From Sisyra terminalis (lineage: Eukaryota > Arthropoda > Insecta > Neuroptera > Sisyridae), in contig OY292278.1 in NCBI GenBank assembly GCA_958496175.1, forward strand, positions 17,608,001-17,672,000: 64,000 bases of DNA, read 5' to 3'. Each line of letters begins with the position of its first letter. Positions within the stretch are counted from its first letter, which is position 1. The position numbers were made by a program, and so were the translations under genes. Below, one piece after another: positions 48,643 through 60,159 of this stretch. A model generated the notes under the pieces. It saw only the letters and a program-made list of their open reading frames with translations. It did no database searches and was not told the origin of the DNA.

Positions 48643-48873
48643 CAGTAGCCCTTTACCTGGGTTTATTTGAACCCAAATGGTTCCAATGAGTCAGTCTCGC
48701 GGGTTTGACGGGTTATTAATGGTTTTATTCATTTTTTTATGCACTTATAAAAACATGGCTATATTTTGAATTTGAAAAAATCATATTTTATTTTTCTAAT
48801 TACGAAAGGGTTCGGTGAATCCGTGTACGAAACTGGTGGAGATCAGTACTTTCAACAAGGTTAAGAACCACTG
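48643..48873. mobile_element. hAT MITE, CAGTGGTTCTTAAC family, copy 2
   Basis: The right end, read in reverse, is CAGTGGTTCTTAACCTTG. The left end is a diverged CAGTAGCCCTTTACCTGG. Flanks TTTTAGAT and TTCTAAAT agree at 6 of 8 positions. Internal GAGTCAGTCTCGCGGGTT, GGGTTCGGTGAAT and GAAACTGGTGGAGATCAGTA match the 17.2-kb copy in order. Confidence 0.75.
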
Positions 48874-50280
48874 TTCTAAATACTTTCTTGTTTCCTAAAA
48901 GTTTGTGGTTTCAATATTTTCAATACTTGCGTAACACTTCAGCAATTGTTTTAGGGTTTATCTTTTAATTTTGTAATTTCATTTTAGGATTGATGATATT
49001 TGCTATATACGCTATATACCATACTAAACCTATTAAGTTGGTAAAGAAGGTGCTGATAAATATTTAGGGAAAATTTATTGAGTAGATCTAGTTTTAGATT
49101 TTTTATTTATCTTTAAATAAGTAGCTATTAGTTTTGGCTAAATAAACTGGCATAAGATTAAACTGTGACTTTTGTAAACCATCATAATTGTAGGCTAACG
49201 TAGGATTTATTGGAAAAACCTACCATGGTAACTTATGGAATCTTCAATGGTCGTCTAAGGCTGGCAGCAGATACAGTATCCTAAAAACAAGAAGTATATA
49301 TCATTTTTGCAATTTTAAGGGGGGAAAAGAATATAAAGTAATGGAATTATTTATTTTCTCTACGATATTATTCTAGTACCCACTAATAATGTGTTTACAA
49401 ACATACAGCCTATATATAGAGGTATTTGTTAAAAACATTTTTTAAGTGCGTAAGCCCATTAATTAGTTTTTATTCTAAAGAATTGAGGCAAAATAAAGAT
49501 AATGAAGTTGTAAATATGAGGAGAACCACACGTAGATATATTTTGTGATTCAAAACATATGAGTAATGTTATTTGTTGGAGGAATATTAAAAAAAAAACG
49601 ATGGAATTACATATGAACGTGTTTTAATTTTATTAAAAGTACACACTGTATGAAAGAAGAACAAACAATTTTAACGACATATGAGGAATGTGTCCTTGAA
49701 ATAATTATATTGTATTTTTTCACAAATATTTTCCTCTTAGAATGCATTTCACTTATAATTAGTCATAAGTGTAATAAACGATGCAATATTTTCGTGCGTG
49801 TCCCATAAATTTACAAATTTCTGGCTGCAATATATGTTTTTTTTTTCTTTTGTATTTTTCAATTGGTGAAGACCAAACAACGGGCAAGGATTTTCATTCA
49901 TTGCGAAAATTATTATCTTTATTTACATTTTCACGACAATAAATGCACCATTTTTGTGTTTTCAATTGAAGGGACCTTTCCAAAAATATCTAAACACAAA
50001 GGCGAAAACCGCTAATTATATTGTTGATCGTTGAATGTTTGTTGTGCTTTTACTAATTCCCAAAATAGACTTTACCTTCCCTCAAGCCATAGAGCATCAG
50101 ATGAGTATATTTTTTCCCGAAATCTCCCCAAAGCCGTTGACTCAGTTGTATGCACACTCGTTCCTGTTTAGTTATTTTTAAAAATAAACCAGTTTTGAAA
50201 ATATTTATGAACTTTTTGTTCACAATTGCGTGCGTTAGCCACATGAAATTCGAAAATTTCGTTAAAAATACATTTCCAAC
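48874..50280. other. AT-rich non-coding stretch
   Basis: No gene seen. Confidence 0.5.
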
Positions 50281-50430
50281 GTTTCCTAACGGTTTTGCGC
50301 GTGGGTTGCGTATTCACTATGCGTGAAAAGTGACTAGGGAAAATCCATGATGAGTGGGCGGAAGATATAAAATCGCGTGATTTTCAATTTTCATTCGGTT
50401 TTCGCGATGAAATTTTTATCAACTTGGAAA
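50281..50430 (+). promoter_or_regulatory. possible TATA-type core promoter
   Basis: A GC-richer patch (GCGCGTGGGTTGCG, GTGGGCGG) precedes GATATAAAATCGCG at about 50366. About 28 bases on lies TTTCATTCGG, a loose initiator match, and then an ATG at 50407. That ATG opens only 26 codons (MKFLSTWKAQ and on), so a coding exon is not established. Confidence 0.25.
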
Positions 50431-50940
50431 GCACAATGCGGTTTTGGTTCTGATTCCGAACAATGTCTATCTGGGTCACACCATTAATGCTCGTTTATTA
50501 TTTACTGCTCTAGTAATAATTTGGAAAATATTTCCTGTTAATTTGTTTGCACACATTAGTGTCATTTATTCTGATTTGATATTGAAGCTAATTGTAGTGT
50601 ATGAAATGCCAAACAAACTTATTTTATAGTACTCTAAAAATATATTTTAATTGTCTTTAACAAGTATATTTCGTTGATATTTTCCTCGCAAAAGAATTGA
50701 ATTTAAGTAAGTTAATTGAAAAATCTGCAACAAAAATATCTTCGACCTAGTTTGTAAAAATCATAGAAAATTTTAAAGCTGTGTGATGTTGTTACTTCAG
50801 TATAGCTTATCTAAAGAATAACGATAAACGTATTATGGCGACGACTGAAAAAACTTTTTAACTCATTTAATACACCCAAAAAAATATAAATCTATTTAAA
50901 TTTAAGTATTAAATTGAATATATCTCTACAGTTTACAATC
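50431..50940. other. AT-rich non-coding stretch
   Basis: No gene seen. Confidence 0.5.
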
Positions 50941-51725
50941 TACTAGGTTTGTTAATATGAAACCGGCATTTACCAATTAGTGGTGGTGGCGACCAATAAA
51001 GGATTCGCTAAACTTTGTCACTAAGGCATTTTTTTGTTTTAATATTTGACAAAAATTATTAATTCGTAAAAATATAAATTTCCTACGACTTCATCATCTT
51101 TAAGAGCATTGAATATGTTGAGTTTTGTGCCAGAAAAGTACAATTCATAATGAACATCATTAATTTTTTACTACCAAACGGCAGCTTATCGAAACTTACG
51201 TTGAGCCTGCTCTTAGGAAATCTCATTGTTTTAAGAGATTTTAAATATTGAAAATGACAATATTGACGTGGAGAACAAAGAACATGGAAAACTACCGAAC
51301 AAGTTTCAATCCAACGAATTGTAAAAGTTGATGGATTAGACCAGAATATCAAAATAGGTCATACAAAATGATCTTGCTACATGGTAATTCCCCTGGCCAT
51401 CCAGAGAAACGAGTAAAAGATATGATTGAGGCATTCAATTTGGAAATACTTTCGCATAGGGTTTACTCCCCAGACTTTGGTTCTTCAGATTACTATTTAT
51501 TTGCATCTATAGGACATGTACTTGCTGAGGAGCACTTCACATCTTACGAAGGTCTACAGAAATGACTCGATGATGGATTTTACTCAAAAAATGAACAATT
51601 TTTTTTTAAATGGATTTCACAAATTGTCGGAAAGATGGCAACAATTTATAGTTAATAGAGGGAATTATTTTCATTAAAATAAGTATTTTCATGTAGAAGT
51701 AATGAAAAATATACTACTTAGTATT
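50941..51725 (+). mobile_element. mariner transposon remnant, internally deleted and frameshifted
   Basis: The left end TACTAGGTTTGTTAATATGA begins with TA and is followed by AACCGGCATTT, a mariner-like terminal repeat. The transposase N-terminus reads MLSFVPEKYNS from 51113, then in shifting frames KRQLIETYVEPALRKSHCFK and ENDNIDVENKEHGKLPNKFQ. The C-terminus is open at 51368-51565: MILLHGNSPGHPEKRVKDMI, then SHRVYSPDFGSSDYYLFASI and FTSYEGLQK, continuing after a stop as LDDGFYSKNEQFF. HGNSPGH corresponds to the mariner HDNAxPH block, and its catalytic Asp is replaced by Gly. YSPDFGSSDYYLF is the YSPDLAPSDYHLF block, whose second Asp is kept. About 150 residues between the two parts are missing. 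The right end (TACTACTTAGTA near 51713) only weakly mirrors the left. Confidence 0.85.
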
Positions 51726-53033
51726 GGATATAATACTGTGATTTGAGTTTGGATGCTAATTTTTCATTCAATTTTAAGTATGATTCATTTATTTACAAAT
51801 ACTAATAATTTACAATGGTTAACCAACAATTTTAAAGTTTTAATGATTGTTAAAATGATGTAATGTAATATTAAATATTTAACTACTGAATGATAAATAT
51901 AAAACCATAAAATTGTGATTAGTCGTTAATTTCATGAGATTTTTGTAAGTAAAAGCTCATTATAAAAAAAAAAAACAATTTTACCCAAAAAAAAAGCTTT
52001 TTGCCAATTTTCTCCAAAACTTAGACCTTAAAACTTTATCCATTAATCAAATTATATGGAAAACAATTTCCGTATTTCTGAACCAGCGCCAAAATTCAAA
52101 TCAAAAAAAATATTATTCTCAATATTTATAAATACGTATAATACGTGTGTTACTATTAGGGGAAAGCCTAAACCATTAAAAAAATCATTTTGATATGATT
52201 TATAATGACGTGCAATGTTTATTATTGTAAGTTTTGACGCAGTTGGCTAACGCTTACTGTATAATAACTATCATCTCGATTTAAAAATTTGCGTACACTA
52301 TTTATTTAAATTTGCATACTCAGCAAAAGTATATTAAATAAATCTGCAAATGTAAACATTTTAATTAAATAATAAACATATTTTTCCGATGAAATCGAAT
52401 GGTGAAAAATGTGATCGTTTTTTACTGCAACAGTGTTGACGACTATAATATGTGTTTGGAAACTGAAGGAAATATATTTTTAGATTTTACCACCCATTGA
52501 TTGGATCTACATAATTTTTATATATATATATTATATTTATATATTTTTTCGTTCCAATTTCGAAAGATTAGACCGGCACTTTCCATTTAAAAGTCTGACG
52601 AAGAGGAAATGATCTATGAGGTGGTTTTACAAGAAGAGATGCATTGATGGTTGAGTTGCAGTGGATCTAGGCTTGGATTTGTTTCAATTATCTGATGATG
52701 GAAAAGAATTATATTTACATTTACGTATCGTAGTCACGAAAAGAATATCTTTTCTATGAACGATGACTAACGAAACCGGTTATTTGAAACGAGACTCCTT
52801 TGGGCACCTACAATAAATAATATTGTCTCAAACGCACTTTACAATCGAAACGTTAATTTATCAGAAAGAAGAAATTAATTGAATGACGTGACTTTTTCTT
52901 GATGGTAGAACCAGCACCGGATTTAGGCGATGGATAGTGGATGAGTTCTTGCAAAGGTTCAACTCTGCATTTCGGTGGTGTCTATCCATGGCGAGGTTCT
53001 TTAGGTTTAAGTAGACCATTCCTCTTAAGCAGA
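51726..53033. other. AT-rich non-coding stretch
   Basis: No gene seen. It contains an interrupted TATATA tract near 52514-52545. Confidence 0.5.
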
Positions 53034-53195
53034 CCATTTACGCTCCGACTTGCATTCCAAATTGTGGTGCGACTTTCGAAGTTGGATCTAAAGTCGGGCC
53101 GTGAATGGTGTTGGAAGTTGGATGTCTAGTCGGATCATTTAGGCGATCCAACTAGAAGATCCGACTAGCAGTACTGCAAATCGGAGCGTGAATGG
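53034..53195. mobile_element. short MITE with CCATTYACGCTCCGA inverted ends
   Basis: Left end CCATTTACGCTCCGACTTGC; right end, read in reverse, CCATTCACGCTCCGATTTGC, an inverted repeat of about 20 bases with 2 mismatches. Between them are further internal inverted words (AGTCGGATC, GATCCGACTAG). No confident target duplication, so the superfamily is not assigned. Confidence 0.6.
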
Positions 53196-54690
53196 CTTGC
53201 TTTAACAACAGATCAAGGATTTCAATCCTTGTTTTTAGTTTTTACTTGGTTCCTTCCAATTTTCTTAGTACAACAACAAATGTGAGATTTTTCCCTTTGA
53301 GAACGTAACCCTTCCAATTTTCAGTTAGCTTTCCTTCTGGTCTCCGTAATCTTTCTTTCTTCGTAGACTTTTCTTAGATTTGTGGCTCAATCCATTAAAT
53401 TTTTTTCTGTTTTCCCCGAGCTTTACATTCCATAGCTCTTATATAAAAACCCTGGAAAATTTAAAACGTCTCTATATCTTCCCATAATTTATACAATTTA
53501 TACCGATAGGCTTCTTACTGTAATAAATACGGCTCTGGTTAGAATCGATACGATACGTTTCTCAATCTTACCATAGAAAAATCAAATATGGAAAAATTTC
53601 ATACATTGCCTGAAATCAAATTGCATAACTCTGGCGGCTTATCTCGGGATGGGCTGTAACTGTGAAAAAATCACATTTTATGGAGATCGGCTTAATAAAA
53701 ATAAAATAGAAAGTATTCAAGGCGTAGCTGCTTCTTGTTTGAAAAATTAGATATAGTTGCTAATGTTAATGCACTCATGTTTGCAGTCAAGGTTTCGATT
53801 TTCTCAGGCTGCGGATTTAAAACATCAAAAAATCCAATGATTCTTACTGGTATATATTTTGCGCTATATTTTTTCTTTACAGTAATAAATCAATTTAGTT
53901 CAAGGCTTGTGTCCAATTGTTATCTCGTTGAAAAAATTAACTGTGCTAATATAATTTTATCGTAACATATACAAATTTTGGCAATGCTCAAACCAGCATG
54001 AATTATGATCTTATTTTCAGGTCCTATTAGGCTTAGATAACCCCGAAATTAAATGATAAATTGCGAATAGAATTAGGCGAAAATAGTTTAATGCAGTTTT
54101 ATCAAATCTTCCTAATATTCTCTAATAATGTTTACCTGAAATTTTGTTTTGAATGGAATTTTTTACTTGTGACTTTTAATATACAAGTGAAACATTTTAT
54201 TTGGAAGCAGAGGAATTTTCCATGATTTATCTAGGAAATTAGCACTGGTTTATGACGGAAGAAAATCAAAAGAAAATGTGTTTATTTGTGTTGTGTCAGC
54301 AAATATTTGCTTGTGAAAAATTAAAATCCTTCCTAATTAACGAATGCTTGATTATGCTTAATAAAATTTTGGAACTTGTAATAAGAACTTGAAATTTTCT
54401 ATACATTCTGTAGGATTACCTGTAGCCCCCTTTTGATTTTTCAAATTTTTTTGCCCATTTATTTATTCTTGTTTGTTTTTTGATCTATCTTAGTTTTAAA
54501 AAAAAAAACTAAAGTTAGTCTCCTTCCCTCCATATTGAAATCTTTTATCATTTAATTTCTATAGATTTTCGTTTGTTCGTTCCTAAAATTTTGTACTTTA
54601 TAAATTAAAACCAAAAAAAATGAATTGCTTAGCAATAAGCACGATTTAATGTTCCATCGCTTAAATATGAGATATTAAAACACCTATGGG
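53196..54690. other. AT-rich non-coding stretch
   Basis: No supported gene. A 76-codon frame at 53735 has no recognised content. Confidence 0.5.
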
Positions 54691-54843
54691 AAATTGCAAG
54701 GGATGATTTCTATTTACTAAAATAAGTTTCGTAATGATTAATTTAAAGCTAGTAATCTCAAAGTTTCTTAAAGTCATTTAGTTACTTTTAAGTATTTAAG
54801 ATACTATATCTTAGTTCCTTTATTTCTTGGTAAAAAGTAACTA

Positions 54844-55254
54844 GTATCTTAGAAGGAGCTGTTTCTTGTAAAAAGGAACTGTATAAAAGAAATAATTTTT
54901 TAAAAGGAGCTGTATCTTGTAACTTAAAAAGTATCTTAGATACTGAAAAGTAACTTATACACCGAGATATTAGATTCAGAGTTTTATTTTGTTTAGTTCC
55001 ATAATATTTAATTTAAAGCTCTTATACTAATCTTCTATCGTTTTTAAAGTGTATCTTAGAAGGAACTGTTTCTTGTAAAAAGGAACTGTAGAAAAGGAGC
55101 TTTTTTAAAAGGAGCTGTATCTTGTAACTTTAAAAGTATTATAGATACCGAAAAGTATCTTATATACCGAGATATTAGATACAGAGTTTTATTTTGTTTT
55201 ATTCCATAATATTCAATTTATACCTCTTATATTAATCTTCTATCTTTTTAAAGT
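54844..55254. repeat. tandem duplication, 207-bp unit, two copies
   Basis: Unit 1 (54844-55050) and unit 2 (55051-55254) both start GTATCTTAGAAGGARCTGTT and share AAAAGGAGCTGTATCTTGTA, ACCGAGATATTAGAT and TTTTATTTTGTTT in order. They differ by small indels and scattered substitutions. Confidence 0.85.
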
Positions 55255-55424
55255 TTGTTGTGATTACAGGGGTTTAGGCATTCATCCTTTTTCCTAAATT
55301 AGTAAAGATAATAATTACATTATCTGATTACCTCTAAGAACTTTACTTAATACCTTTCGAAGCTTAGTATATAAAAAATATACAAAGTAACTAAAAAAGT
55401 ATCGTAATAAGTAACTTAAGACAA

Positions 55425-55552
55425 GTTAATGAATAATAATGTATGTCGTATGACTCAATGTTTTTTATGAGAAATTGAGTCATAAAATATACATTATTAT
55501 TCATTAATTTATTAATTGTGACTCGGAAATAAATAAAATATTTATCAATGTT
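55425..55552. repeat. foldback repeat, copy 2 (palindromic)
   Basis: Arms TTAATGAATAATAATGTAT... and their reverse complement meet around a GTTTTTTATGAGAA loop. Each arm is about 34 bp and includes TATGACTCAAT. The following TTATTAATTGTGACTCGG block is shared with the copy at 9.23-9.38 kb, so the mobile unit is larger than the palindrome. Confidence 0.7.
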
Positions 55553-55665
55553 AAGACAAGTGTTTAAGTTCCTTTTTTCTATGAGTAACTAAATATCATA
55601 AGTAACTTCGGATACGTTTCAAAAAATTAACTTAAATAGTATCTAGGTAGATACTTTTCCCAAGT

Positions 55666-56489
55666 TTAAGAAGCCATTCTGTCGCTATATTATTCAAGAC
55701 ATCACTAAATTCTGATATTTTTCGAAAGCCACACGAAAGTATATTAGACAGCGATTTGTTTGCTGAAACCGAAAATTCATTGAGCTGAAATCGGAACCTA
55801 TTTATCGATAAACCTATTATAATTGCATTCAAGATTAACAATATCAAAAAAAATAACTTTTCTAAAATAAAACGAAACAGCAAATCAATTTTAGAAAACC
55901 AAAAAAAATGTTTACCTTTTCATTTAATTTATTATGTACATGAAATATAAATATTACCTTTATACTTATTACTTACACTTGATGATTTATTTTTCTATCA
56001 TTCACCATCAAGTTAATAGACGGTAGATACTTTCTCCATACTTAATTTGTAAATCGAGAAACATGTAGGCGAGTTCAAATAGAAATGAAATCATTTTCGT
56101 AGTAAAACTTAATTTTTAATTAAATACTTAAACACCAACACTGAACAGATAAATGGAAATAGAACAATAAATCTATATCATTTCTGATATTGCAGATGTC
56201 ATTAATTTATTTCAAGTGCACTTATGAATTATAAGCATCAACAGGATATCCTATCCATCCCTTTCACATGAACAGTAAAATCGGTTGATGAAATTTTCAA
56301 GCTTTTTCACTTGAGTTTTAATTAGCGATATAATGTTAATTAATTGAGTTATCTATATTTTCCTATTTTTCCGTTTTTTCCTGTGGATAAAATAGAAAAC
56401 TATATGGAAGTAGTGGTAAATATAAACGTTAAGGGCACATATTTGGAGGAGCTTTATTTAGAGTTAAATGATTGAAACTATAAATATTA
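55666..56489. other. AT-rich non-coding stretch
   Basis: No gene seen. Confidence 0.5.
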
Positions 56490-56713
56490 GTTCATGTCCT
56501 TTTTAGGGACGTCAAAATCTGGCAAGATTGCATTTTCTTTTTTGTTTTTAATTTAATTCGCCAATAAATCGATCCATAATGACAATTTAGACACGAAAGA
56601 AAACAATTTACCATGTTTGAATTGAATTAAGTAAAAAATCACGAATATAATGAAAAACCAAGTAAAAAATGTATCGTTGCCAAATTTTCATTACCCTAAA
56701 AGGGGCATAAGCC
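56490..56713. mobile_element. palindromic MITE (GGCTCATGTCCC ends), copy 1
   Basis: Left end RGTTCATGTCCTTTTTAGGG, right end CCCTAAAAGGGGCATAAGCC. Target duplication TAAATATT / CAAATATT (7 of 8). Internal TGGCAA-GATTGCATTTTC and its complement lie next to the ends, giving inverted repeats of roughly 45 bp. An 8-bp duplication with GG-starting ends fits Merlin or an atypical hAT family. Confidence 0.75.
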
Positions 56714-56721
56714 CAAATATT

Positions 56722-58215
56722 TTGTAAAGCTATGATATATTTTGGAGTCAGGAAAAAAGGCTTTTTCTTTAAGTTAAGCTCCTTATTTGTGTCTCATATT
56801 TACAAGTCATAATGTAAAAATCTGTTTAATAGAATTGGAAATATTTAAACCATTTTTTTCTGATTTATTTTTATTACAGTTATATGACTTTGTTTACCAT
56901 AATAGTTTAATAGTGCTCTACTTATTACCAATAAAAATGATAACATTTTATTGCACTTATTGAAGGTTGCAATATCTATATTTCTTATTTTCAAATAATA
57001 ATTAGTAAAGCACTTCCTCTATGAAAAATTCAAATACCACTCGGTAATTATTGATGTGGAAAAATATCTTTAATGGTCGGTTAAAGCGATTGTTATACAT
57101 TTCCTTTTTGCAACGAAAGAGAAACGTGGAATATCCACGTGAATATGTACTTAAAACATGAACTTGTTGGTTACGTAGGATTAAATTATCTGTCTATGTT
57201 TATTTTATTTTAATATTTATAGGTTTTTTTGCAAAAATGATTGCATCAAAATAATGAGAAACATTAGTAAAGCACATGGATAAAACGTTTGTAACACTTG
57301 ACATGACGATTAAAAGCACAAGATTTAAAAATATAGTGATCACGTGATAGATTATCACGTAACTCTTTGCAATGCATATTATATTAAAATTATTGTACTA
57401 ATTGTTTTTATGAACTAAAATTAAAACTTTCAGTCTAATTTTAAACTTAAAAACATACAATTTTGGCAAAATTTCAAAATTTTTATTTTCCGTTTACTAT
57501 TGATTTTTTGAAGGGAATGTAAAGAACACATCGTATATCTATTTAAAGCACTTATTTACTAAGTATATTTTTAAATAAAAATTGAAAATATTTTTTCTCA
57601 ACCGAACTCATAAATAAAAAATATCCTTTCTTTTCAAAAAACATGACATTTTATCCAAAAAAAAAATAAGAATAATTTGACCCAAAGCCAATTTTTATAT
57701 GCTATGAAATGAAATTGATACTTGTCAGTGTTTTATATTGGCTTGATCAAGAATCAAGACAAGAAACTTTCTATTGAAATATTAATCGAAGACAAGTTTC
57801 CAATCGAAGTGAAAAAAACTGCATTATTAATATACGTCGTATGAGTATTCTTCTAAAAGAAAATAAAAATCTTTTTTTATTTTCTCAGTTGCCTTTAGAA
57901 ATAAATTAGAAAATGAATTTAGAGAAAAGCCATATTGACTTCGATACTACTAAATTGTTCGAAAATAGATCGTGATGGATGAAAAATTAGACAAGTCACT
58001 TCCAGGAGCGAGAATTAAGAAAGTTTAATGTTAATCTTTTCGAATTAAAAATAAAAACGTTACGATTTTATTCAAGTGGCTAATTATATAGAAATTATAG
58101 AGAAATAGGAGTGTTTTAAATTAGTGTCGGACTTGTATTTAAATCTCATTAGTCATATGTAATTAAAAGCTTTGAAATGTTTAACGTTTATAATTATTTT
58201 TTCTGTTGTCTACCC
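56722..58215. other. AT-rich non-coding stretch
   Basis: No supported gene. Confidence 0.5.
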
Positions 58216-58383
58216 TTCGTACTTCTCAAACTTATTCGTATCACGGCTCTTTTAATCAGAAAAAAATCCCCAAAAATTTTAGACTATAATGACCAACCGT
58301 CCTTTATTTATGTAGCATTATTATTATAAAATATTTCGTAAGAGTTCCCTAGGGAACCGTGTCTCCCAGTTTGAGAAGCACTG
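58216..58383. mobile_element. hAT MITE, CAGTGTTTCTCAAAC family, copy 2
   Basis: The right end, read in reverse, is CAGTGCTTCTCAAACTGGG. The left end is a worn TCGTACTTCTCAAAC. The body matches the 37.5-kb copy (ATATTTCGT, CCCTAGG). The target duplication is not convincing. Confidence 0.6.
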
Positions 58384-58391
58384 GTCTTCAT

Positions 58392-58766
58392 GATTCCCCT
58401 CAACATTAGCCAAATTTTTTAAATGGAAACCAGCGTTCCTTCTATAACATCAACACGAGTCCTTTTCTTGATTTTTTCTTCTATTCAGTAATTTTATTAG
58501 TTTACAAGGTATGGAACTTATAATCTAATTTTTCACTTATCATGCTGAATTTTCAAACACCTGCTAACTCTAAAATTTAAAAACCACCAACTATTTCTAC
58601 TTTAATTAAATATTAATAAAATTCTGGTTGCCTACCTTCAAAGGCGCAGGTAAAAATGAGTCAATTTCACGTACTTGTTGAAGTTAGCATGTTTAACAGT
58701 ATAGTTTATGGTTCAAATAGTAGTTAATATTAACTTATAGTAACTGCCCTGTATGATAAAGTATCG
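58392..58766. other. non-coding spacer
   Basis: No gene seen. Confidence 0.5.
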
Positions 58767-58942
58767 GGCTCATGTCTCTGTTAAGGACGTCAATATCTGG
58801 CAACGTTGCATTTTCATAATGCAAATTTTGCGACGAAAGATAAAACTTGACAATATTAGCGCGGAAATCGCGAATTATATTAAAAACAAAGGAGAAAATG
58901 CAACAATACAAGATATTGATGTCCCTAAAAGGGACATGAGCC
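58767..58942. mobile_element. palindromic MITE (GGCTCATGTCCC ends), copy 2
   Basis: Left end GGCTCATGTCTCTGTTAAGG, right end CCCTAAAAGGGACATGAGCC. GACGTCAATATCTGGCAAC and its complement extend the arms. Flanks AAGTATCG / CAATATTG agree at 5 of 8 positions. A 72-codon frame from 58753 runs through this copy and is not a gene. Confidence 0.75.
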
Positions 58943-58971
58943 CAATATTGTGGATAAATAATCGCTCATGA

Positions 58972-59069
58972 AAAACGATGCATCATCGATGTTTTATTGG
59001 GTTTAAACATCGATGTTTATGAACGATATTTCGATGTTTGAAAAAATCGATTTATTGTTTGCATCCCTA
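58972..59069. mobile_element. hAT-like end with CATCGATGTTT words
   Basis: ATCATCGATGTTTTATTGGG, AACATCGATGTTTATGAACG and AAATCGATTTATTG lead to TTTGCATCCCTA. Read in reverse this is a TAGGGATGCAAA end. Only one end is visible. It matches the words at 1.4-2.2 kb. Confidence 0.4.
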
Positions 59070-60136
59070 TACGTGACGTATAAAAAAGTGATGACTCCTG
59101 TAGGTCTTATGACTCCAATCGGGGTCAAGATGTTATTCATGTATTGAAGGTTTTCTTTAACTCGACAAATTAAAAATTTAGTCTTAACTGTTAGGTCAAA
59201 TTTGTAAAAAAGTTTTAATTGTTAGTCATTTTTCTGTGTATTATTTATATATTAAAAAATTAAAAAAATAACTTAAATGTTCATAGATATATTGGGAACT
59301 AAATTCTTCCACTCTAATTTTTGTGTTATAGATTATAGTTTTAGTTGCTATTATTTTAATATTTTAAACGATTTTTTCGCAAATAAGTTGTTCAAAATCG
59401 TGAGTAATCTAATAAATACAACAAAAACGATAATACCGTGTAAATCTATGGCTGAACAATGATTAAGACTATGTTGATATAACCATAATATAAAACGATA
59501 TACCATATTATAATTTTTTGAGATAGTTTTGGGTAAGTCACGATTGCGGTCATAATGCAGTATTTAGATAATTTTTATGAAAGTTTTTATAAATCTTTAC
59601 CCCCTAACTATTTGAACAACATAGATATAATTTATATCACATAATTTTTCTTAATGATTACAGAGGTGTGCATAGTCTAAACATTCTATATTTATGGGTT
59701 ATGAATAAAATTTGTTTTCTTAAAAACATATTTCTTGCCTTTACCATTTTTTTTTTCAATCAAGAACTCTTAAGTGTTCTTAGTATATGTTGGCATATGT
59801 ACAACACAATATTCTATATACAATGTAACAAGCAACATTCAGTAACGGTATTTCAATGTTCATTGTTATAGTTTGGTCAGCCAGTTCATCAGGAAATATA
59901 TTTTTTTCGAAATGAAGGTTAAGAGAGAATGTAAGCCGATGAAACGATGACGAAATAAGAGTTTACTCATTATATATGTTCCATAAGTCACTAACAGATC
60001 TTTCGAATAACAGAACTATGAATTGTTATAAATAATGTCAGGTCAATTCAATTTTATAGTTCATAACTATAGACATATAGACGAGGTCTTTTTTTTTGAA
60101 ATTTGCGTGAGAAAGAAAGAATTTATCAAATTCTTG

Positions 60137-60159
60137 TTTTTTTTTTTTTTTTTTTTTTT
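60137..60159. repeat. 23-base T homopolymer
   Basis: Uninterrupted T tract. It may be the A-tail of a minus-strand retroposed fragment, but no element is recognised beside it. Confidence 0.8.

Larger units (their letters stand above)
54691..55665. mobile_element. probable hAT-type element built of GTATCT / AGTAACT words
   Basis: The block is filled with AGTAACT, GTATCTTAGATAC and their complements, and it closes with AGATACTTTTCCCAAG. That resembles the GGGAAAAGTATCT-type end of some hAT elements. It holds a 207-bp tandem duplication and a foldback repeat. The left terminus is not defined. Confidence 0.35.

Noticed and set aside
51083..51352. 89-codon minus frame
   Set aside because: It is antisense to the mariner transposase N-terminal remnant.
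58753..58971. 72-codon plus frame
   Set aside because: It runs straight through a palindromic MITE copy, and the other two copies of the MITE do not keep the frame.
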